Notes: generated by a model not told the origin, from the letters alone. A stretch of 64,000 bases of DNA from Bacteroidales bacterium (GCA_022783865.1 JALFYY010000005.1:1-64000), one strand, 5' to 3'. Shown: positions 25,589-34,895, counted from the stretch's first letter. Translations and numbers: made by a program.

Positions 25589-26137
25589 ATGAATAAAAAA
25601 TGGATGTGTAGCGTGTGCGGTTATGTACACGAAGGACCAACTCCTCCGGAGTTCTGTCCGCAATGTCATCAACCTGCTTCTAAGTTCGTAGAAGTAAAGA
25701 GTGACAAACTCGAGTTCGCTTGCGAACACGTAATTGGTGTTGCTAAAGGTTGTGACGAAGAAATGATCAACGACCTCAATGCTCATTTTATGGGTGAAGC
25801 TACTGAGGTGGGTATGTATCTGGCAATGAGCCGTCAAGCTGACCGTGAGGGTTATCCAGAGATTGCAGAAGCTTTCAAGCGTTATGCTTTCGAAGAAGCT
25901 GAACACTGCGCTAAGTTTGCCGAATTGCTCGGTGATGTAGTTTGGGATACCAAGACGAACCTTGAGAAACGTATGATGGCAGAGAACGGTGCTTGTGAAG
26001 ATAAGTTCCGTATCGCCAAGCGTGCTAAAGCGCTTGATTTGGACGCTATTCACGATACTGTTCACGAAATGGCTAAAGACGAAGCTCGTCACGGACGTGG
26101 TTTCGAAGGATTGTATAACCGCTATTTCAAGAAATAA
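25589..26137 (+). CDS. Rubrerythrin with N-terminal rubredoxin domain
   Basis: This 182-residue cytosolic peroxide-scavenging protein has the order of a reverse rubrerythrin. The rubredoxin-like Fe(Cys)4 site comes first ([20 protein letters not shown], residues about 7-26) and the ferritin-like di-iron domain follows ([51 protein letters not shown]). The Glu and His ligands of the di-iron site are all present. It reduces hydrogen peroxide with electrons from NADH oxidoreductases and is common in anaerobes. Single-gene unit with its own promoter and a bidirectional terminator. Confidence 0.95.
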   Translation: MNKKWMCSVCGYVHEGPTPPEFCPQCHQPASKFVEVKSDKLEFACEHVIGVAKGCDEEMINDLNAHFMGEATEVGMYLAMSRQADREGYPEIAEAFKRYAFEEAEHCAKFAELLGDVVWDTKTNLEKRMMAENGACEDKFRIAKRAKALDLDAIHDTVHEMAKDEARHGRGFEGLYNRYFKK

Positions 26138-26180
26138 TATCGCTCACCGGTAATGCCCGAGTGTAGTGCTTGGGCAAAAT

Positions 26181-26216
26181 AAAAAGAATGTGTATCATAG
26201 GGTACACATTCTTTTT
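26181..26216. terminator. Bidirectional terminator after rubrerythrin gene
   Basis: AAAAAGAATGTGTA (26181-26194) pairs perfectly with TACACATTCTTTTT (26203-26216) across 8 bases, giving a T-run in either direction. It separates the rubrerythrin gene from the convergent ABC permease gene. Confidence 0.9.
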
Positions 26217-26271
26217 ATCTGTCGTGTCACTATCTTTGTGCTACCTGTTACATACCTTCTGCATACCGATT

Positions 26272-26318
26272 GAGGGTTGCTGCAAGGGTTATACAAGGGT
26301 TATGCAAGGGTTATACGG
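26272..26318. repeat. 12-bp tandem repeat GGGTTATACAAG
   Basis: Four imperfect 12-base units (GGGTTGCTGCAA, GGGTTATACAAG, GGGTTATGCAAG, GGGTTATACGGA) lie just beyond the end of the ABC permease gene. They are the same family as 20578-20606 and 54639-54671. Confidence 0.75.
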
Positions 26319-26344
26319 AGAGTGAAGGAAATGCACCTGTATTG

Positions 26345-27616
26345 TCAGTAGCGCAACCATTTCCATAGTTCTGCCCACGTGGGTTTCTTGCCGTACATCA
26401 GAATGCCGGTACGGTAGATTTTTCCTGCCATCCATGTACTGCCCGCAAAAGATGCAATCAGTATTCCTATCGACAAAGCAATCTCCCACCATGCCACATC
26501 AAACGGTAAACGCACCAACATGACAATCGGTGAAGTAAACGGAATCATCGAGCACCAGAAAGCCAACGGACCGTCGGGATTCTGTGCACTGTAGATGGCA
26601 GCATACATGGCAAAAAGGATAGGAATAATAAGTACCAACGAGAACTGTTGCGTATCTGTTTCGTTGTCAACAGCCGACCCGAAGGCGGCAAAAAACGAAG
26701 AATAGAGCAGATAACCACCCAGGAAATATACCACAAACAACACCAATAACTGAGCCATATTCACCGATTGCAGTGCATTGGCTATCTCCATTGCCATGCC
26801 GCTTTCTTGCGCCATAGCGGCAGAAGCATCGCCTCCCGGAAGCAATGGCAACAGTGTTCCGGCACATACCCATATCAGTGCTACCCACAAGAAGAACTGT
26901 GTCAGTCCTACCAGAGCAATACCTATTATTTTTCCCATCATCAGTTGGAACGGACGCACTGAGGAAACCATCACTTCCATAATGCGGTTTGACTTCTCTT
27001 GCACTACGCCTGACATTACTTGCGCACCGTACAGCACGATAAACATATAAATAAGGAAAGCTGCGAACATTCCCACCAGTGTTGCAACTTCTGCCGAACC
27101 GATAGTTTCTTCTCCGTCTTCGCTCCATTTCACTGTGGTTATCTGTATATGGGTTTGTGTGTCTTTGATAATCTGCTGTAAATCAGGAATATTATATGCC
27201 GCAATCTTCTGTTGCTCCACAAAGCGGCTCAATATGCTGTTCAGATAGGCAACCGTCTCCGTATTCGCCTGTTTCTCGGAATAATAAGTGGCTTTATTCT
27301 CTTCTTGTGCCAAATTGCCTGCTATACAGAGGAAACCTGTTGCATCGGGATGTTCCTGGCGGGCTTCGGACAAACCGGAGTCGGTATAGAAGAAACGATA
27401 GCCCTCACTGTCGCTAAACACCGGTTGATACAAGCCTGAGGCGTCAACTATAACAATACTTCTCACCGTGTCGCTTTTGGCTTGAGAAAGCAACAACGGT
27501 ACTGCCACTATTCCTACCAGCAAGAGCGGCATAAGGAAAGTAAGCAGAATAAACGATTTCTTGCAGACACGCGTTTTGTATTCGCGTCCGATGATAAGAG
27601 CTATTTTTGATTGCAT
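26345..27616 (-). CDS. ABC-2 type transporter permease (NatB-like)
   Basis: This 423-residue inner-membrane subunit has one N-terminal transmembrane segment (SFILLTFLMPLLLVGIVAVPLLL, about 20-45), a large external domain (about 46-175), and a cluster of five or so membrane segments in the second half (MFAAFLIYMFIVLYGAQVMSGVVQEKSNRIMEVMVSSVRP). The VQEKSNRIMEV..S..P motif is characteristic of the NatB/ABC-2 permease family. It overlaps the ATPase gene by 16 bases, so the two form one exporter. NatAB-type systems move sodium or lipophilic compounds out of the cell; the substrate here is unknown. Confidence 0.92.
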   Translation of the reverse strand: MQSKIALIIGREYKTRVCKKSFILLTFLMPLLLVGIVAVPLLLSQAKSDTVRSIVIVDASGLYQPVFSDSEGYRFFYTDSGLSEARQEHPDATGFLCIAGNLAQEENKATYYSEKQANTETVAYLNSILSRFVEQQKIAAYNIPDLQQIIKDTQTHIQITTVKWSEDGEETIGSAEVATLVGMFAAFLIYMFIVLYGAQVMSGVVQEKSNRIMEVMVSSVRPFQLMMGKIIGIALVGLTQFFLWVALIWVCAGTLLPLLPGGDASAAMAQESGMAMEIANALQSVNMAQLLVLFVVYFLGGYLLYSSFFAAFGSAVDNETDTQQFSLVLIIPILFAMYAAIYSAQNPDGPLAFWCSMIPFTSPIVMLVRLPFDVAWWEIALSIGILIASFAGSTWMAGKIYRTGILMYGKKPTWAELWKWLRY

Positions 27617-28482
27617 ACGGTCTGAATAAAAATGTCGTTCATGCGGGGCAAAATTTCTTCGAAAGAGACCAATTCGGTTTGTGTAGCCAGCTGCTGAATA
27701 AGTTGGCTGTTGCTCTGTGACGGTTCTTTCTGAATTGTATATTCGTATAAGTTTTTCCGTTCAGAGACAGGTGTGTAATCTGATAAAGGCGTGCGCGTCA
27801 GTACACGGAAAAGATTGGTTTTATGGGCCTCACGGATAGTTTCCACTTCGCCTTGCAGCACTATCTTTCCATGGTTGATGAGCGATATCTCACGGCATAA
27901 CATTTCTACCGACTCCATATTGTGCGTGCTCAGGATAACGGTGGTGCCTTCGCTGTTCAGACGCAGTACTTCCTGTCTGATTTGCTCTGCATTTACAGGG
28001 TCGAAACCCGAAAAGGGTTCGTCCAAAATAAGTAACGAAGGGTGATGAATCACCGTGGCGATAAATTGTACTTTCTGCGCCATGCCTTTCGATAGTTCTT
28101 CGATTTTCTTGTCGCGCCAGCCACCTATGTCAAAGCGTTCGAACCATAGCTTCATCTCCGTCTCCGCATCGTGCAAACTCATTCCTTTCAGACGCGCCAA
28201 ATAGAGTACTTGTTCGCCGACTTTCATCTTTTTGTAAAGCCCGCGCTCTTCCGGCAGATAGCCTATATGGGTACTGTCTTGCAATGTGATACGGTGTCCG
28301 TTGAGCAAGGCATTGCCTGTGTCAGGTGCTGTAATGCCGTTGATAATGCGTATCAGTGTGGTTTTGCCGGCTCCGTTCGGTCCGAGCAAACCGTACACTG
28401 TTCCTTGTTCTACCGTAAGTGAAACATCGTCTAATGCCCGTTGTGTACCAAACGATTTGCAGACATGCTCTATCTGTAACAT
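27601..28482 (-). CDS. ABC transporter ATP-binding protein (NatA-like)
   Basis: This 293-residue ATPase partners the permease encoded just downstream. Walker A is GPNGAGKTT (about residues 34-42), the signature is LSKGMAQKVQ, Walker B LLILDEPFSGFDP, and the switch histidine lies in LSTHNMES. A C-terminal extension of about 80 residues follows the ATPase core, as in drug and NatA-type exporters with a DUF4162-like tail. The -7 box (28508-28515) is about 26 bases upstream of the start, so the leader is short. Confidence in family is high and in substrate low. Confidence 0.94.
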   Translation of the reverse strand: MLQIEHVCKSFGTQRALDDVSLTVEQGTVYGLLGPNGAGKTTLIRIINGITAPDTGNALLNGHRITLQDSTHIGYLPEERGLYKKMKVGEQVLYLARLKGMSLHDAETEMKLWFERFDIGGWRDKKIEELSKGMAQKVQFIATVIHHPSLLILDEPFSGFDPVNAEQIRQEVLRLNSEGTTVILSTHNMESVEMLCREISLINHGKIVLQGEVETIREAHKTNLFRVLTRTPLSDYTPVSERKNLYEYTIQKEPSQSNSQLIQQLATQTELVSFEEILPRMNDIFIQTVCNQK

Positions 28483-28507
28483 ACAATCTGTTTTATTATA
28501 ACGGGTG

Positions 28508-28515
28508 CAAAGGTA
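28508..28515 (-). promoter_or_regulatory. Promoter of the ABC exporter operon
   Basis: CAAAGGTA on the plus strand reads TACCTTTG on the minus strand, 26 bases before the start codon at 28482. Confidence 0.7.
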
Positions 28516-28573
28516 GCGTTTATTTATTGTATATGCAAGTGCAAGGGGACGGTATGGTTTGCGATACGGAATA

Positions 28574-29197
28574 TTATAGAGACAGACAGTTTATTTCTTT
28601 CTGTAGTTTGTCCAGAAAACGGGCGGCATGTGCACCGTCCATCTGTGTATGGTGGAACTGGAAAGAAACGGTGAGTGTTGTTTTCAGCCAATGACGTCTG
28701 TACTTGCCCCAAATGAGAAAGGGGTTGTTGAAGATTCCGCTGTACATGCCGACGGCTCCGTCGATGTCGTATTGTGCCAATGCGGAAGTGCCGATGACCA
28801 TGCTGTCCGGTAGGTCGTGATTGGTGCAGTTTTCACTCGCTGATTTTGTCAGTTGGAGATAGTCTTTGCTGAATATCTGCAGATTGTCGGAAAACGGTAT
28901 GTCACATGAGTTGATTTCCCCGTTTCTGTTGGCAACGATGGTGTTTACGGCAAGATTGTCGTACAGCATCAATTTCCCGTTGACGGGTAGCATGTAGAAT
29001 TCTTTTACGGCGGTTGCCGCTTTGCCGATGCAATAGCACATGAGCATATTGAATTTCAAGTCCTTTTGTCTGTGACTGATTTTTGTCAGGCGTGTCACAT
29101 CCAGCGTCTTGAAAAACGTAACCATCGGCATGGGAGCTTTCATCCATGTCTCGAATGCGTACGCGCGTGTTGTTTGTTTTGGATTAACTTCCTGCAT
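28574..29197 (-). CDS. Chloramphenicol acetyltransferase-family protein
   Basis: From the ATG at 29197 the protein has 207 residues, the normal CAT length; the frame also continues to a TTG at 29245, which I do not favour because it runs into the rpsT terminator. The catalytic motif FHHTQMDGAHAARFL near the C-terminus contains the active-site histidine and DG of type A CATs. Other family marks are the N-terminal FETW and the PVN...YDNLAVNT.VAN region. Such enzymes acetylate chloramphenicol, but many chromosomal Bacteroidetes members have unknown substrates, so resistance should not be assumed. Promoter not evident; it may be read through from rpsT. Confidence 0.88.
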   Translation of the reverse strand: MQEVNPKQTTRAYAFETWMKAPMPMVTFFKTLDVTRLTKISHRQKDLKFNMLMCYCIGKAATAVKEFYMLPVNGKLMLYDNLAVNTIVANRNGEINSCDIPFSDNLQIFSKDYLQLTKSASENCTNHDLPDSMVIGTSALAQYDIDGAVGMYSGIFNNPFLIWGKYRRHWLKTTLTVSFQFHHTQMDGAHAARFLDKLQKEINCLSL

Positions 29198-29243
29198 GGC
29201 AGATACTATATGCTGTGTTTGACTTTGAATAATAGACAACGAC

Positions 29244-29270
29244 AAAAAAGGCTGTCAGTACTGACAGCCC
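29244..29270 (-). terminator. Intrinsic terminator of rpsT
   Basis: A perfect palindrome GGCTGTCAGTACTGACAGCC (29250-29269) is followed on the minus strand by TTTTTT. Confidence 0.92.
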
Positions 29271-29295
29271 TTTGTTCTATATGAAGGGTCGAGAC

Positions 29296-29550
29296 CTACG
29301 CCAATTTGTTCACGTAGATAGCCAACTTCGATTTCAAGTTAGCTGCTTTGTTCTTGTGAATGATGTTGCGCTTTGCCAATTTATCCAACATCTTGCTTAC
29401 GCTGGGCAACATTGCTGCAGCTTCTGCTTTATCTGTTGTAGCACGTACTTTGCGAACTGCATTGCGGGCAGTCTTGGCATAGTAGTGATTGTGTAATTTG
29501 CGTGTTGCGGTCTGACGTATTCTCTTCAAAGATGATTTGTGGTTTGCCAT
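29296..29550 (-). CDS. rpsT: 30S ribosomal protein S20
   Basis: This 84-residue, strongly basic protein binds 16S rRNA early in small-subunit assembly. The N-terminus [20 protein letters not shown] and the C-terminal [20 protein letters not shown] are diagnostic. It lies 38 bases downstream of tRNA-Glu on the same strand, shares the promoter upstream of that tRNA (29711-29718) as far as I can see, and ends at a strong terminator. This tRNA-rpsT pairing makes the two products scale together with growth. Confidence 0.98.
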   Translation of the reverse strand: MANHKSSLKRIRQTATRKLHNHYYAKTARNAVRKVRATTDKAEAAAMLPSVSKMLDKLAKRNIIHKNKAANLKSKLAIYVNKLA

Positions 29551-29588
29551 CTTGCTATTAGTTATAAGTTATAAGTTTCTTTTATTTG

Positions 29589-29660
29589 TAGTCCATAGCA
29601 GAATCGAACTGCTCTTTCAAGAATGAAAATCTTGCGTCCTAACCGATAGACGAATGGACC
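29589..29660 (-). tRNA. tRNA-Glu (anticodon TTC)
   Basis: On the minus strand the 72-base sequence starts GGTCCATTCGTCTATCGG and folds into a standard cloverleaf. The anticodon stem is CAAGA/TCTTG with loop TTTTCAT (anticodon TTC), the T-arm is GCAG-TTCGATT-CTGC, and the acceptor GGTCCAT pairs with ATGGACT. The discriminator is A. The CCA end is not encoded. Confidence 0.95.
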
Positions 29661-29710
29661 AATCTCCGTCGCCGTTTGGCTGTGTGCTTTGTTGTGGCGG
29701 AAATCGGCTG

Positions 29711-29718
29711 CAAAAGTA
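29711..29718 (-). promoter_or_regulatory. Promoter of tRNA-Glu and rpsT
   Basis: CAAAAGTA on the plus strand reads TACTTTTG on the minus strand, about 50 bases upstream of the mature tRNA 5' end. Confidence 0.65.
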
Positions 29719-29774
29719 CTACAAGTTTTTGAATTACACAAGAGTTTTGCCGAAAAAAATGGCTTTTCTTGCAA

Positions 29775-30055
29775 AAATAGTGCGAAAAGCCTTTGTTTAT
29801 TAGGTGTTTGATGGTGAAAAAAAATGTAAAGTGAGTGTGATAAGAACTTTTTGGCGGTATTTGGACATAATATCTATAGTCTATCCCTTCGGTATCCCTA
29901 AAGTATCCTTAAGGCGGAGTATGCGAGAGGAAACCTGCATTCCGGTGAGCTCGCATATGTATGCCTGCATATCTGTATAAAAAGAGACCCTCCCGAAGGA
30001 GAGCCTCACCAAACAATATAATTAGAATGAAAAATGAGAGAAATGTCTTACTCTC
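29775..30055. other. Gene-free stretch with sigma-factor terminator
   Basis: No gene. Near 29880-29920 there is an 11-12-base series (TATCCCTTCGG, TATCCCTAAAG, TATCCTTAAGG) like other short-period repeats in the window. The right end holds a terminator for the sigma gene: GAGACCCTCC (29984-29993) pairs with GGAGAGCCTC (29998-30007) with two mismatches, and a T-run follows on the minus strand. Confidence 0.7.
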
Positions 30056-30916
30056 TTAGAGATAGCTTTTCAGTAGTTTCTCGCAATGCTGGTTGCGCTG
30101 CAAACGATGAATAGCTTTCTCTTTGATTTGGCGAACACGCTCACGTGTCAGTTTCATTTCGATACCAATCTCTTCCAAAGTCATCTCCGGTACGCCGATA
30201 CCGAAGAACTTACGGATGATGTCCGCCTCACGGTCGGTCAAGGTTGCCAAAGCACGGTCAATCTCTTTTGAGAGCGATTCGTTAATCAAACCATGGTCAG
30301 CATTAGGCGAGTCCTCGTTGATCATGACGTCAATCAGACTGTTGTCTTCTCCCTCTACGAAAGGAGCATCAACGCTGACATGACGCCCTGACATCTTGAT
30401 TGTTTCTGCCACTTTGTCAACAGGCATATCCAACTCTGCCGCTAATTCTTCTGCGGAAGGACGACGCTCATGTTCTTGCTCAAATCGAGCGAGCGCTTTG
30501 TTGATTTTGTTGAGTGAACCTACCTGATTCAAGGGCAAACGAACAATACGCGATTGCTCTGCCAAGGCTTGAAGAATGGCTTGGCGAATCCACCATACGG
30601 CATACGAAATGAACTTAAAACCACGTGTCTCGTCGAACTTCTCGGCGGCTTTGATCAGACCTAAATTGCCTTCGTTGATAAGGTCGGGCAAACTCAATCC
30701 TTGGTTCTGATACTGCTTGGCCACAGAAACTACAAAACGGAGATTGGCGCGCGTCAGTTTTTCCAATGCTGCACGGTCTCCATTGCGGATACGTCCGGCG
30801 AGTTCCACCTCTTCTTCTACCGAAATAAGTTCCTCGCGACCGATCTCCTGAAGATACTTGTCGAGCGATGCACTCTCGCGGTTAGTGATTGATTTAGTGA
30901 TTTTTAGTTGTCTCAT
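30056..30916 (-). CDS. rpoD: Primary RNA polymerase sigma factor
   Basis: This 286-residue sigma-70 is the short Bacteroidetes housekeeping type (sigma-ABfr-like) without region 1.1. Region 1.2 starts at [16 protein letters not shown]. Region 2 is [42 protein letters not shown]...[13 protein letters not shown]. Region 3 follows ([12 protein letters not shown]), and region 4 ends in [38 protein letters not shown]. It recognises the TTTG / TAnnTTTG promoters found throughout this window. A -7 box of the same kind lies at 30990-30997, so it may transcribe its own gene. Single-gene unit with its own terminator. Confidence 0.97.
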   Translation of the reverse strand: MRQLKITKSITNRESASLDKYLQEIGREELISVEEEVELAGRIRNGDRAALEKLTRANLRFVVSVAKQYQNQGLSLPDLINEGNLGLIKAAEKFDETRGFKFISYAVWWIRQAILQALAEQSRIVRLPLNQVGSLNKINKALARFEQEHERRPSAEELAAELDMPVDKVAETIKMSGRHVSVDAPFVEGEDNSLIDVMINEDSPNADHGLINESLSKEIDRALATLTDREADIIRKFFGIGVPEMTLEEIGIEMKLTRERVRQIKEKAIHRLQRNQHCEKLLKSYL

Positions 30917-30989
30917 AGGATTCCTCCATTTTTAACTTGGGCGTACAAAACAGCACATATCCTGACGGATAAGTGCCGTAATGAGCGTG

Positions 30990-30997
30990 CAAAGATA
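30990..30997 (-). promoter_or_regulatory. Promoter of the sigma-factor gene
   Basis: CAAAGATA on the plus strand reads TATCTTTG on the minus strand, 74 bases upstream of the start codon. Confidence 0.7.
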
Positions 30998-31052
30998 CTA
31001 CTTTTTCTTGAGTGTACCAAATTTTGCACGATATTTATTTTTATACTATGTT

Positions 31053-32537
31053 TTATTCGTTCAGATTGATAGCATAATATTCCACTCTGCCACGTTGGTT
31101 GACACCGGCAATAAAGAGCACTTTGTCTTTGTCTGAAGCCTGCAAAGCTGCATCCACTACCTCTTGCAAATCATCTTCGGTGCGAATGGTGCGGTTGTTG
31201 ACTTTCAATACGATAAAGCCCTTTTCGATACCTGCTTTCTGGAACTTTCCGTTCTTGACGGAAGTCACTTGCAAGCCGCTTTCAAGACCGAGTTTTTGCT
31301 TGGTGGCTTGGTTGATTTCCGTAAATTCTGCACCTAAGACAACTATTCCTTCCGAGCGTTTTACGATGCCGGTATCGCCATGTTTATTGGTCAGTTCGGC
31401 GGTCAAATTCAGCGGTTTGTTGTTGCGCAGCACGGTGATTGTTATCTTGTCGCCCGGACGATGGCGGGCAACCAATTCCTGCAAGTCGGTGGCGGAACTG
31501 ATGACGGCATTGTCAATAGCAGTCACTACGTCGCCTGTTTTCATGCCGGCTTTTTCGGCAGCACCATCCTTAATAACGTTGGCTATATAGGCACCCTTCA
31601 AAGTGGGGATATTCTTCTCTTTTTGCAGTTCGGCGGTAATTTCCTGAATCTGCACACCGAGGATAGCGCGTTGCACAACGCCGTAGGTGCGAATGTCGCT
31701 CACCACTTTTTGCACGATACTGGTCGGTACAGCGAAAGAGTATCCCGTATAACTGCCTGTCTGTGAGGCAATAGCCGTATTGATACCAATCAGTTCGCCA
31801 CGTGTATTGACCAAGGCGCCACCCGAGTTACCGGGATTGACGGCTGCATCGGTTTGTATGAACGACTCAATCTTCATATCCGTATCCAAGATGTTGATAT
31901 TGCGTGCTTTGGCGCTTACAATACCGGCTGTGACGGTAGAAGTCAAGTTGAACGGATTACCCACTGCCAATACCCATTCGCCCACACGGATATCGTCGGA
32001 ATTACCCATTACGATAACGGGCAAATCGGTTGCCTCAATCTTCAGAAGTGCGATATCGGTATTAGGGTCAGTACCAACGAGTTGCGCCGTGAAAGAACGT
32101 TTGTCGTTGAGCACTACTTCAATCTCGTCGGCTTTGTTGATGACGTGATTGTTTGTTACGATGTAACCGTCAGGAGAGATAATCACACCCGAGCCGGAAG
32201 CACGTTGTTGAGGTGCTTCGCGCCCTTGTTGCGGACGGCCGAAGAAGAACTCGAAGAACGGGTCGGCACTATATTGTTGGCGTTGTGATGTGTAGGTGGT
32301 TTTCACGTGTACTACAGCATTGACCGACAGTTCGGCAGCCACCGTGAAATCGGTTTCGCCCGCTTGTGGCAACGAAGCAAACTTGGCGTAGGCTTGCGGA
32401 AGAACGTATTGTGTGGAGTCGCCGGTCATCACAACAGCGGCAGGTTGTTGGAAATGTTTGACAGCCAACCATGCGCTGCCGAAACTCAATCCGCAAACAA
32501 TCAGTGCAACAAATAGATAATTAAAGAACTTTTTCAT
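31053..32537 (-). CDS. Do-family periplasmic serine protease HtrA/DegP
   Basis: This protease-chaperone degrades or refolds misfolded envelope proteins. From the ATG at 32537 it has 494 residues and begins with a signal anchor (FFNYLFVALIVCGLSFGSAWLAV); the frame extends a few codons further without a better start. The catalytic triad is visible as His in VTNNHVINK, Asp in DPNTDIALLKI and Ser in VNPGNSGGALVNTRGE. Two PDZ domains follow (about 275-370, GVQIQEITAEL...GAAEKAGMKTGDVVTAID, and about 400-490). The leader region up to 33006 shows no clear -7 box on this strand. Confidence 0.95.
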   Translation of the reverse strand: MKKFFNYLFVALIVCGLSFGSAWLAVKHFQQPAAVVMTGDSTQYVLPQAYAKFASLPQAGETDFTVAAELSVNAVVHVKTTYTSQRQQYSADPFFEFFFGRPQQGREAPQQRASGSGVIISPDGYIVTNNHVINKADEIEVVLNDKRSFTAQLVGTDPNTDIALLKIEATDLPVIVMGNSDDIRVGEWVLAVGNPFNLTSTVTAGIVSAKARNINILDTDMKIESFIQTDAAVNPGNSGGALVNTRGELIGINTAIASQTGSYTGYSFAVPTSIVQKVVSDIRTYGVVQRAILGVQIQEITAELQKEKNIPTLKGAYIANVIKDGAAEKAGMKTGDVVTAIDNAVISSATDLQELVARHRPGDKITITVLRNNKPLNLTAELTNKHGDTGIVKRSEGIVVLGAEFTEINQATKQKLGLESGLQVTSVKNGKFQKAGIEKGFIVLKVNNRTIRTEDDLQEVVDAALQASDKDKVLFIAGVNQRGRVEYYAINLNE

Positions 32538-33006
32538 AGTTGTATGGGTATAAATGTTAATCAAAAGCAAAGAGGCAGATTCTCATTGTGGATTGCAACT
32601 GTAAATGAATCTCTGTTTAGGTTTAATCGGCAACGATTGTTTTCCGTGACTACGGCTGCACTCACTGTTTTTCCTCATCATTAGCTGCACCGTATTTCGG
32701 GATGTTGCGCAGGCACAATCCGAATCTTGTCCTCTTTGCAGATGTATTTGCAAAGTCTGTGCCAAAGTAGAAAAGTGCTGTTGTCTATGTCCTTTTGGCA
32801 TGAAACTCGACAGCGGATAGGCTGATGCTTTCATCTAAATAACCATGAGCCTGCATGAGTGGGTTATTAGTGGGTGATTCGGCTGTTGTCAAGCCATGCT
32901 CTGAAAGACAATGACTAAACCTTGTCTGTTAGCCTTGCTCCATTGTCAAATTTTCCGTACCTTTGTCGTTGGAAAATTGAACCCCGTGATATATAATAGT
33001 ACTATC
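32538..33006. other. Divergent intergenic region htrA / alkaline phosphatase
   Basis: No supportable gene. A plus-strand -7 box TACCTTTG (32958-32965) serves the phosphatase. Near 32845-32875 there is a short repeat related to the 12-base family (GAGCCTGCATGAGTGGGTTATTAG). No matching minus-strand promoter for htrA was found. Confidence 0.55.
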
Positions 33007-34413
33007 ATGAAAAAGTCATTCTTTATTATCTTCTTTGCGCTGGCTTTTGGTGTCGTTGGTATGGCGCAACAAGCCAAGTATATCTTCTATTTTATCGGTG
33101 ACGGTATGGGCCCCAACGAGGTCCTTTTGGCAGAAATGTACCTTGCCGAACTTGATGGCAGAATCGGACGCAAGCGGCTCTGTATGACGCAGTTCCCCTA
33201 TTCCGGACAAGCGGCTACTTTCTCTGCTTCCAATAGTATTACCGATTCATCGGCTGCCGGCACTTGTCTTGCTTCCGGCAAGAAAACCAACAACGGCACA
33301 CTCGGTCTGACGCCCGACGGAAAGCCCGTCAGCACTGTCGCAGAACAACTCAAAGCCGATGGTTGGGGCATTGGCATCACCACTTCGGTCAGTATCGACC
33401 ATGCCACACCGGGTGCTTTCTATGCCCATGTGCTTTCACGTGGCGACTACTATACTATCGGTACGCAACTTGTTGACAGTGATTTCGATTTCTTTGCAGG
33501 TGCCACTTTCTATAAGCCTTTGGATCCGAACAATCCCGATGCGCCTTCGCTCTATAAGCAGGCCGCTGACAAAGGATATACTTGGGCGCACGGCTATACG
33601 GACTATCAGAATCTCAAAGCCGATGCACAGAAGATGATTCTCATTCAGACGCACGAAGGGTTGACCGATGATTATGCCGGACAAGGTATGATTCCGTATG
33701 CTATCGACAAAAAGTCTGACGATCTCACCTTGCCGCAAATCACCGAGGCGGCTATTGAGTTCCTTTCGCGCAACGACCGCTTCTTCCTAATGGTGGAAGG
33801 TGGCGCTATTGATTGGGCTTGCCATGGCAACGATGCCGCTACTGTCATTGGTGAAGTCGTGGAGTTCGACCAAGCCGTTCATACTGCTTTTGAGTTCTAT
33901 TTGCAACATCCCGACGAGACGCTTATCGTTGTTTCGGCTGATCACGAAACCGGCGGTTTGGCACTTGGTAATGACCACTATACGCTTGATTTGCAACTTC
34001 TTCAGAACCAGAAATTGTCAGTGGGTGTACTCTCCGACCAACTCAAAGCACTCCACCGGCAATATGGCAAAAAGCTCTGTTGGACACAAGTAAAAGCCCT
34101 TTTGCAGGACCGACTCGGTTTCTATACGAAGGTGGAAATCACTGCTGAAGAGGATGCCATGTTGCAGCAACAGTTCAAACATTCGATGAGCGGGAAAGCC
34201 AAGGATGTAAAGACTTTGTATAAGGAACTTTCAGGACTTTCCGATGTTGCTGTACGTTTATTGAACAAGAAAGCCAAACTCGGTTGGACCACTGGTTCGC
34301 ACTCCGCTGCAGCAGTTCCTGTGTTTGCTGTAGGAGTTGGGGCTGAGCATTTCTCGGGGTGGCACGACAACTCCGAATTGGCTCCGATGATTCTTCGTAT
34401 AGCAGGCAAATAA
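33007..34413 (+). CDS. Alkaline phosphatase
   Basis: This is a secreted, probably periplasmic phosphomonoesterase of 468 residues from the ATG at 33007, which begins the signal peptide KKSFFIIFFALAFGVVGMAQ. The frame is open 32 codons further up, but those overlap the promoter at 32958. The metal-binding start FYFIGDGMGPNEV and the nucleophile region ITDSSAAGTCLASGKKTNNG are diagnostic of the PhoA superfamily. Further metal ligands lie in MVEGGAIDWACHGND, VVSADHETGGLALG and TTGSHSAAAVPVFAVG. It releases phosphate from organic esters outside the cytoplasm. Convergent with recX, 5 bases apart. Confidence 0.95.
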   Translation: MKKSFFIIFFALAFGVVGMAQQAKYIFYFIGDGMGPNEVLLAEMYLAELDGRIGRKRLCMTQFPYSGQAATFSASNSITDSSAAGTCLASGKKTNNGTLGLTPDGKPVSTVAEQLKADGWGIGITTSVSIDHATPGAFYAHVLSRGDYYTIGTQLVDSDFDFFAGATFYKPLDPNNPDAPSLYKQAADKGYTWAHGYTDYQNLKADAQKMILIQTHEGLTDDYAGQGMIPYAIDKKSDDLTLPQITEAAIEFLSRNDRFFLMVEGGAIDWACHGNDAATVIGEVVEFDQAVHTAFEFYLQHPDETLIVVSADHETGGLALGNDHYTLDLQLLQNQKLSVGVLSDQLKALHRQYGKKLCWTQVKALLQDRLGFYTKVEITAEEDAMLQQQFKHSMSGKAKDVKTLYKELSGLSDVAVRLLNKKAKLGWTTGSHSAAAVPVFAVGVGAEHFSGWHDNSELAPMILRIAGK

Positions 34414-34418
34414 TCCGT

Positions 34419-34895
34419 TTAGCAAAGATTCGTTTTGCGCAGAGCAGCTTCAATTTCCGGGTATTCGAATCCTCGTGAATAGGCAAAGCGCAATAGTTTC
34501 TGTCGCAACGTATCGCCCGTTTCCTTTTTCAGGGAGCGGGCTTTCTTCTGCAGAATATCAGTCAGCACACTGCTATATACCTCCTCTTCTATATCTTCTA
34601 AGGCAATAGCAATCTGCTCGCCGGGTAATCCCTTTTGACGGAGCATCTGGCGCATTTTCTGTCGTCCCCAACCTTGATACAGCAGTTTGTCGTGTACGAA
34701 TGCCTTGCAATACCGCTCTGCTGACAGGTATTCGTTCTGGGTCAGGTACTCCACAAGGGCATCTTGGCAATCGGTTTCCGTCATACCCCAAGCAGTGATT
34801 TTGTCTCTTACATCCTGCTCGCAATGTTCTGCTACGGAGCAGTACGCCGCCGCTTTTTGCAGTATTTCACTCTCTGTATATTCTTTTGCTCTCAT
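34419..34895 (-). CDS. recX: Regulatory protein RecX
   Basis: This 158-residue all-helical protein binds RecA filaments and limits their activity. Three RecX repeats can be followed: ILQKAAAYCSVAEHCEQDVRDKITAWGMTE, VEYLTQNEYLSAERYCKAFVHDKLLYQGWGRQKMRQMLRQKGLPGEQI, and VLTDILQKKARSLKKETGDTLRQKLLRFAYSRGFEYPEIEAAL. The YLxERxxxxFVxxK.. G..KI..L..KG pattern is typical. It is not next to recA. It faces the alkaline phosphatase gene, and prmC lies downstream of its start in the same direction with a 96-base gap containing no gene. Confidence 0.9.
   Translation of the reverse strand: MRAKEYTESEILQKAAAYCSVAEHCEQDVRDKITAWGMTETDCQDALVEYLTQNEYLSAERYCKAFVHDKLLYQGWGRQKMRQMLRQKGLPGEQIAIALEDIEEEVYSSVLTDILQKKARSLKKETGDTLRQKLLRFAYSRGFEYPEIEAALRKTNLC

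Noticed and set aside
29197..29245. Extended start of the CAT-like gene at TTG 29245
   Set aside because: It would begin inside the rpsT terminator region; the ATG at 29197 gives the standard CAT length.
32583..32834. 83-codon minus-strand frame upstream of htrA
   Set aside because: Composition is unlike the neighbouring genes, with no signal or domain; more likely non-coding leader DNA.
34470..34500. GGGTATTCGAATCC resembling a tRNA T-arm
   Set aside because: It lies inside the coding sequence of recX and no cloverleaf can be formed around it.
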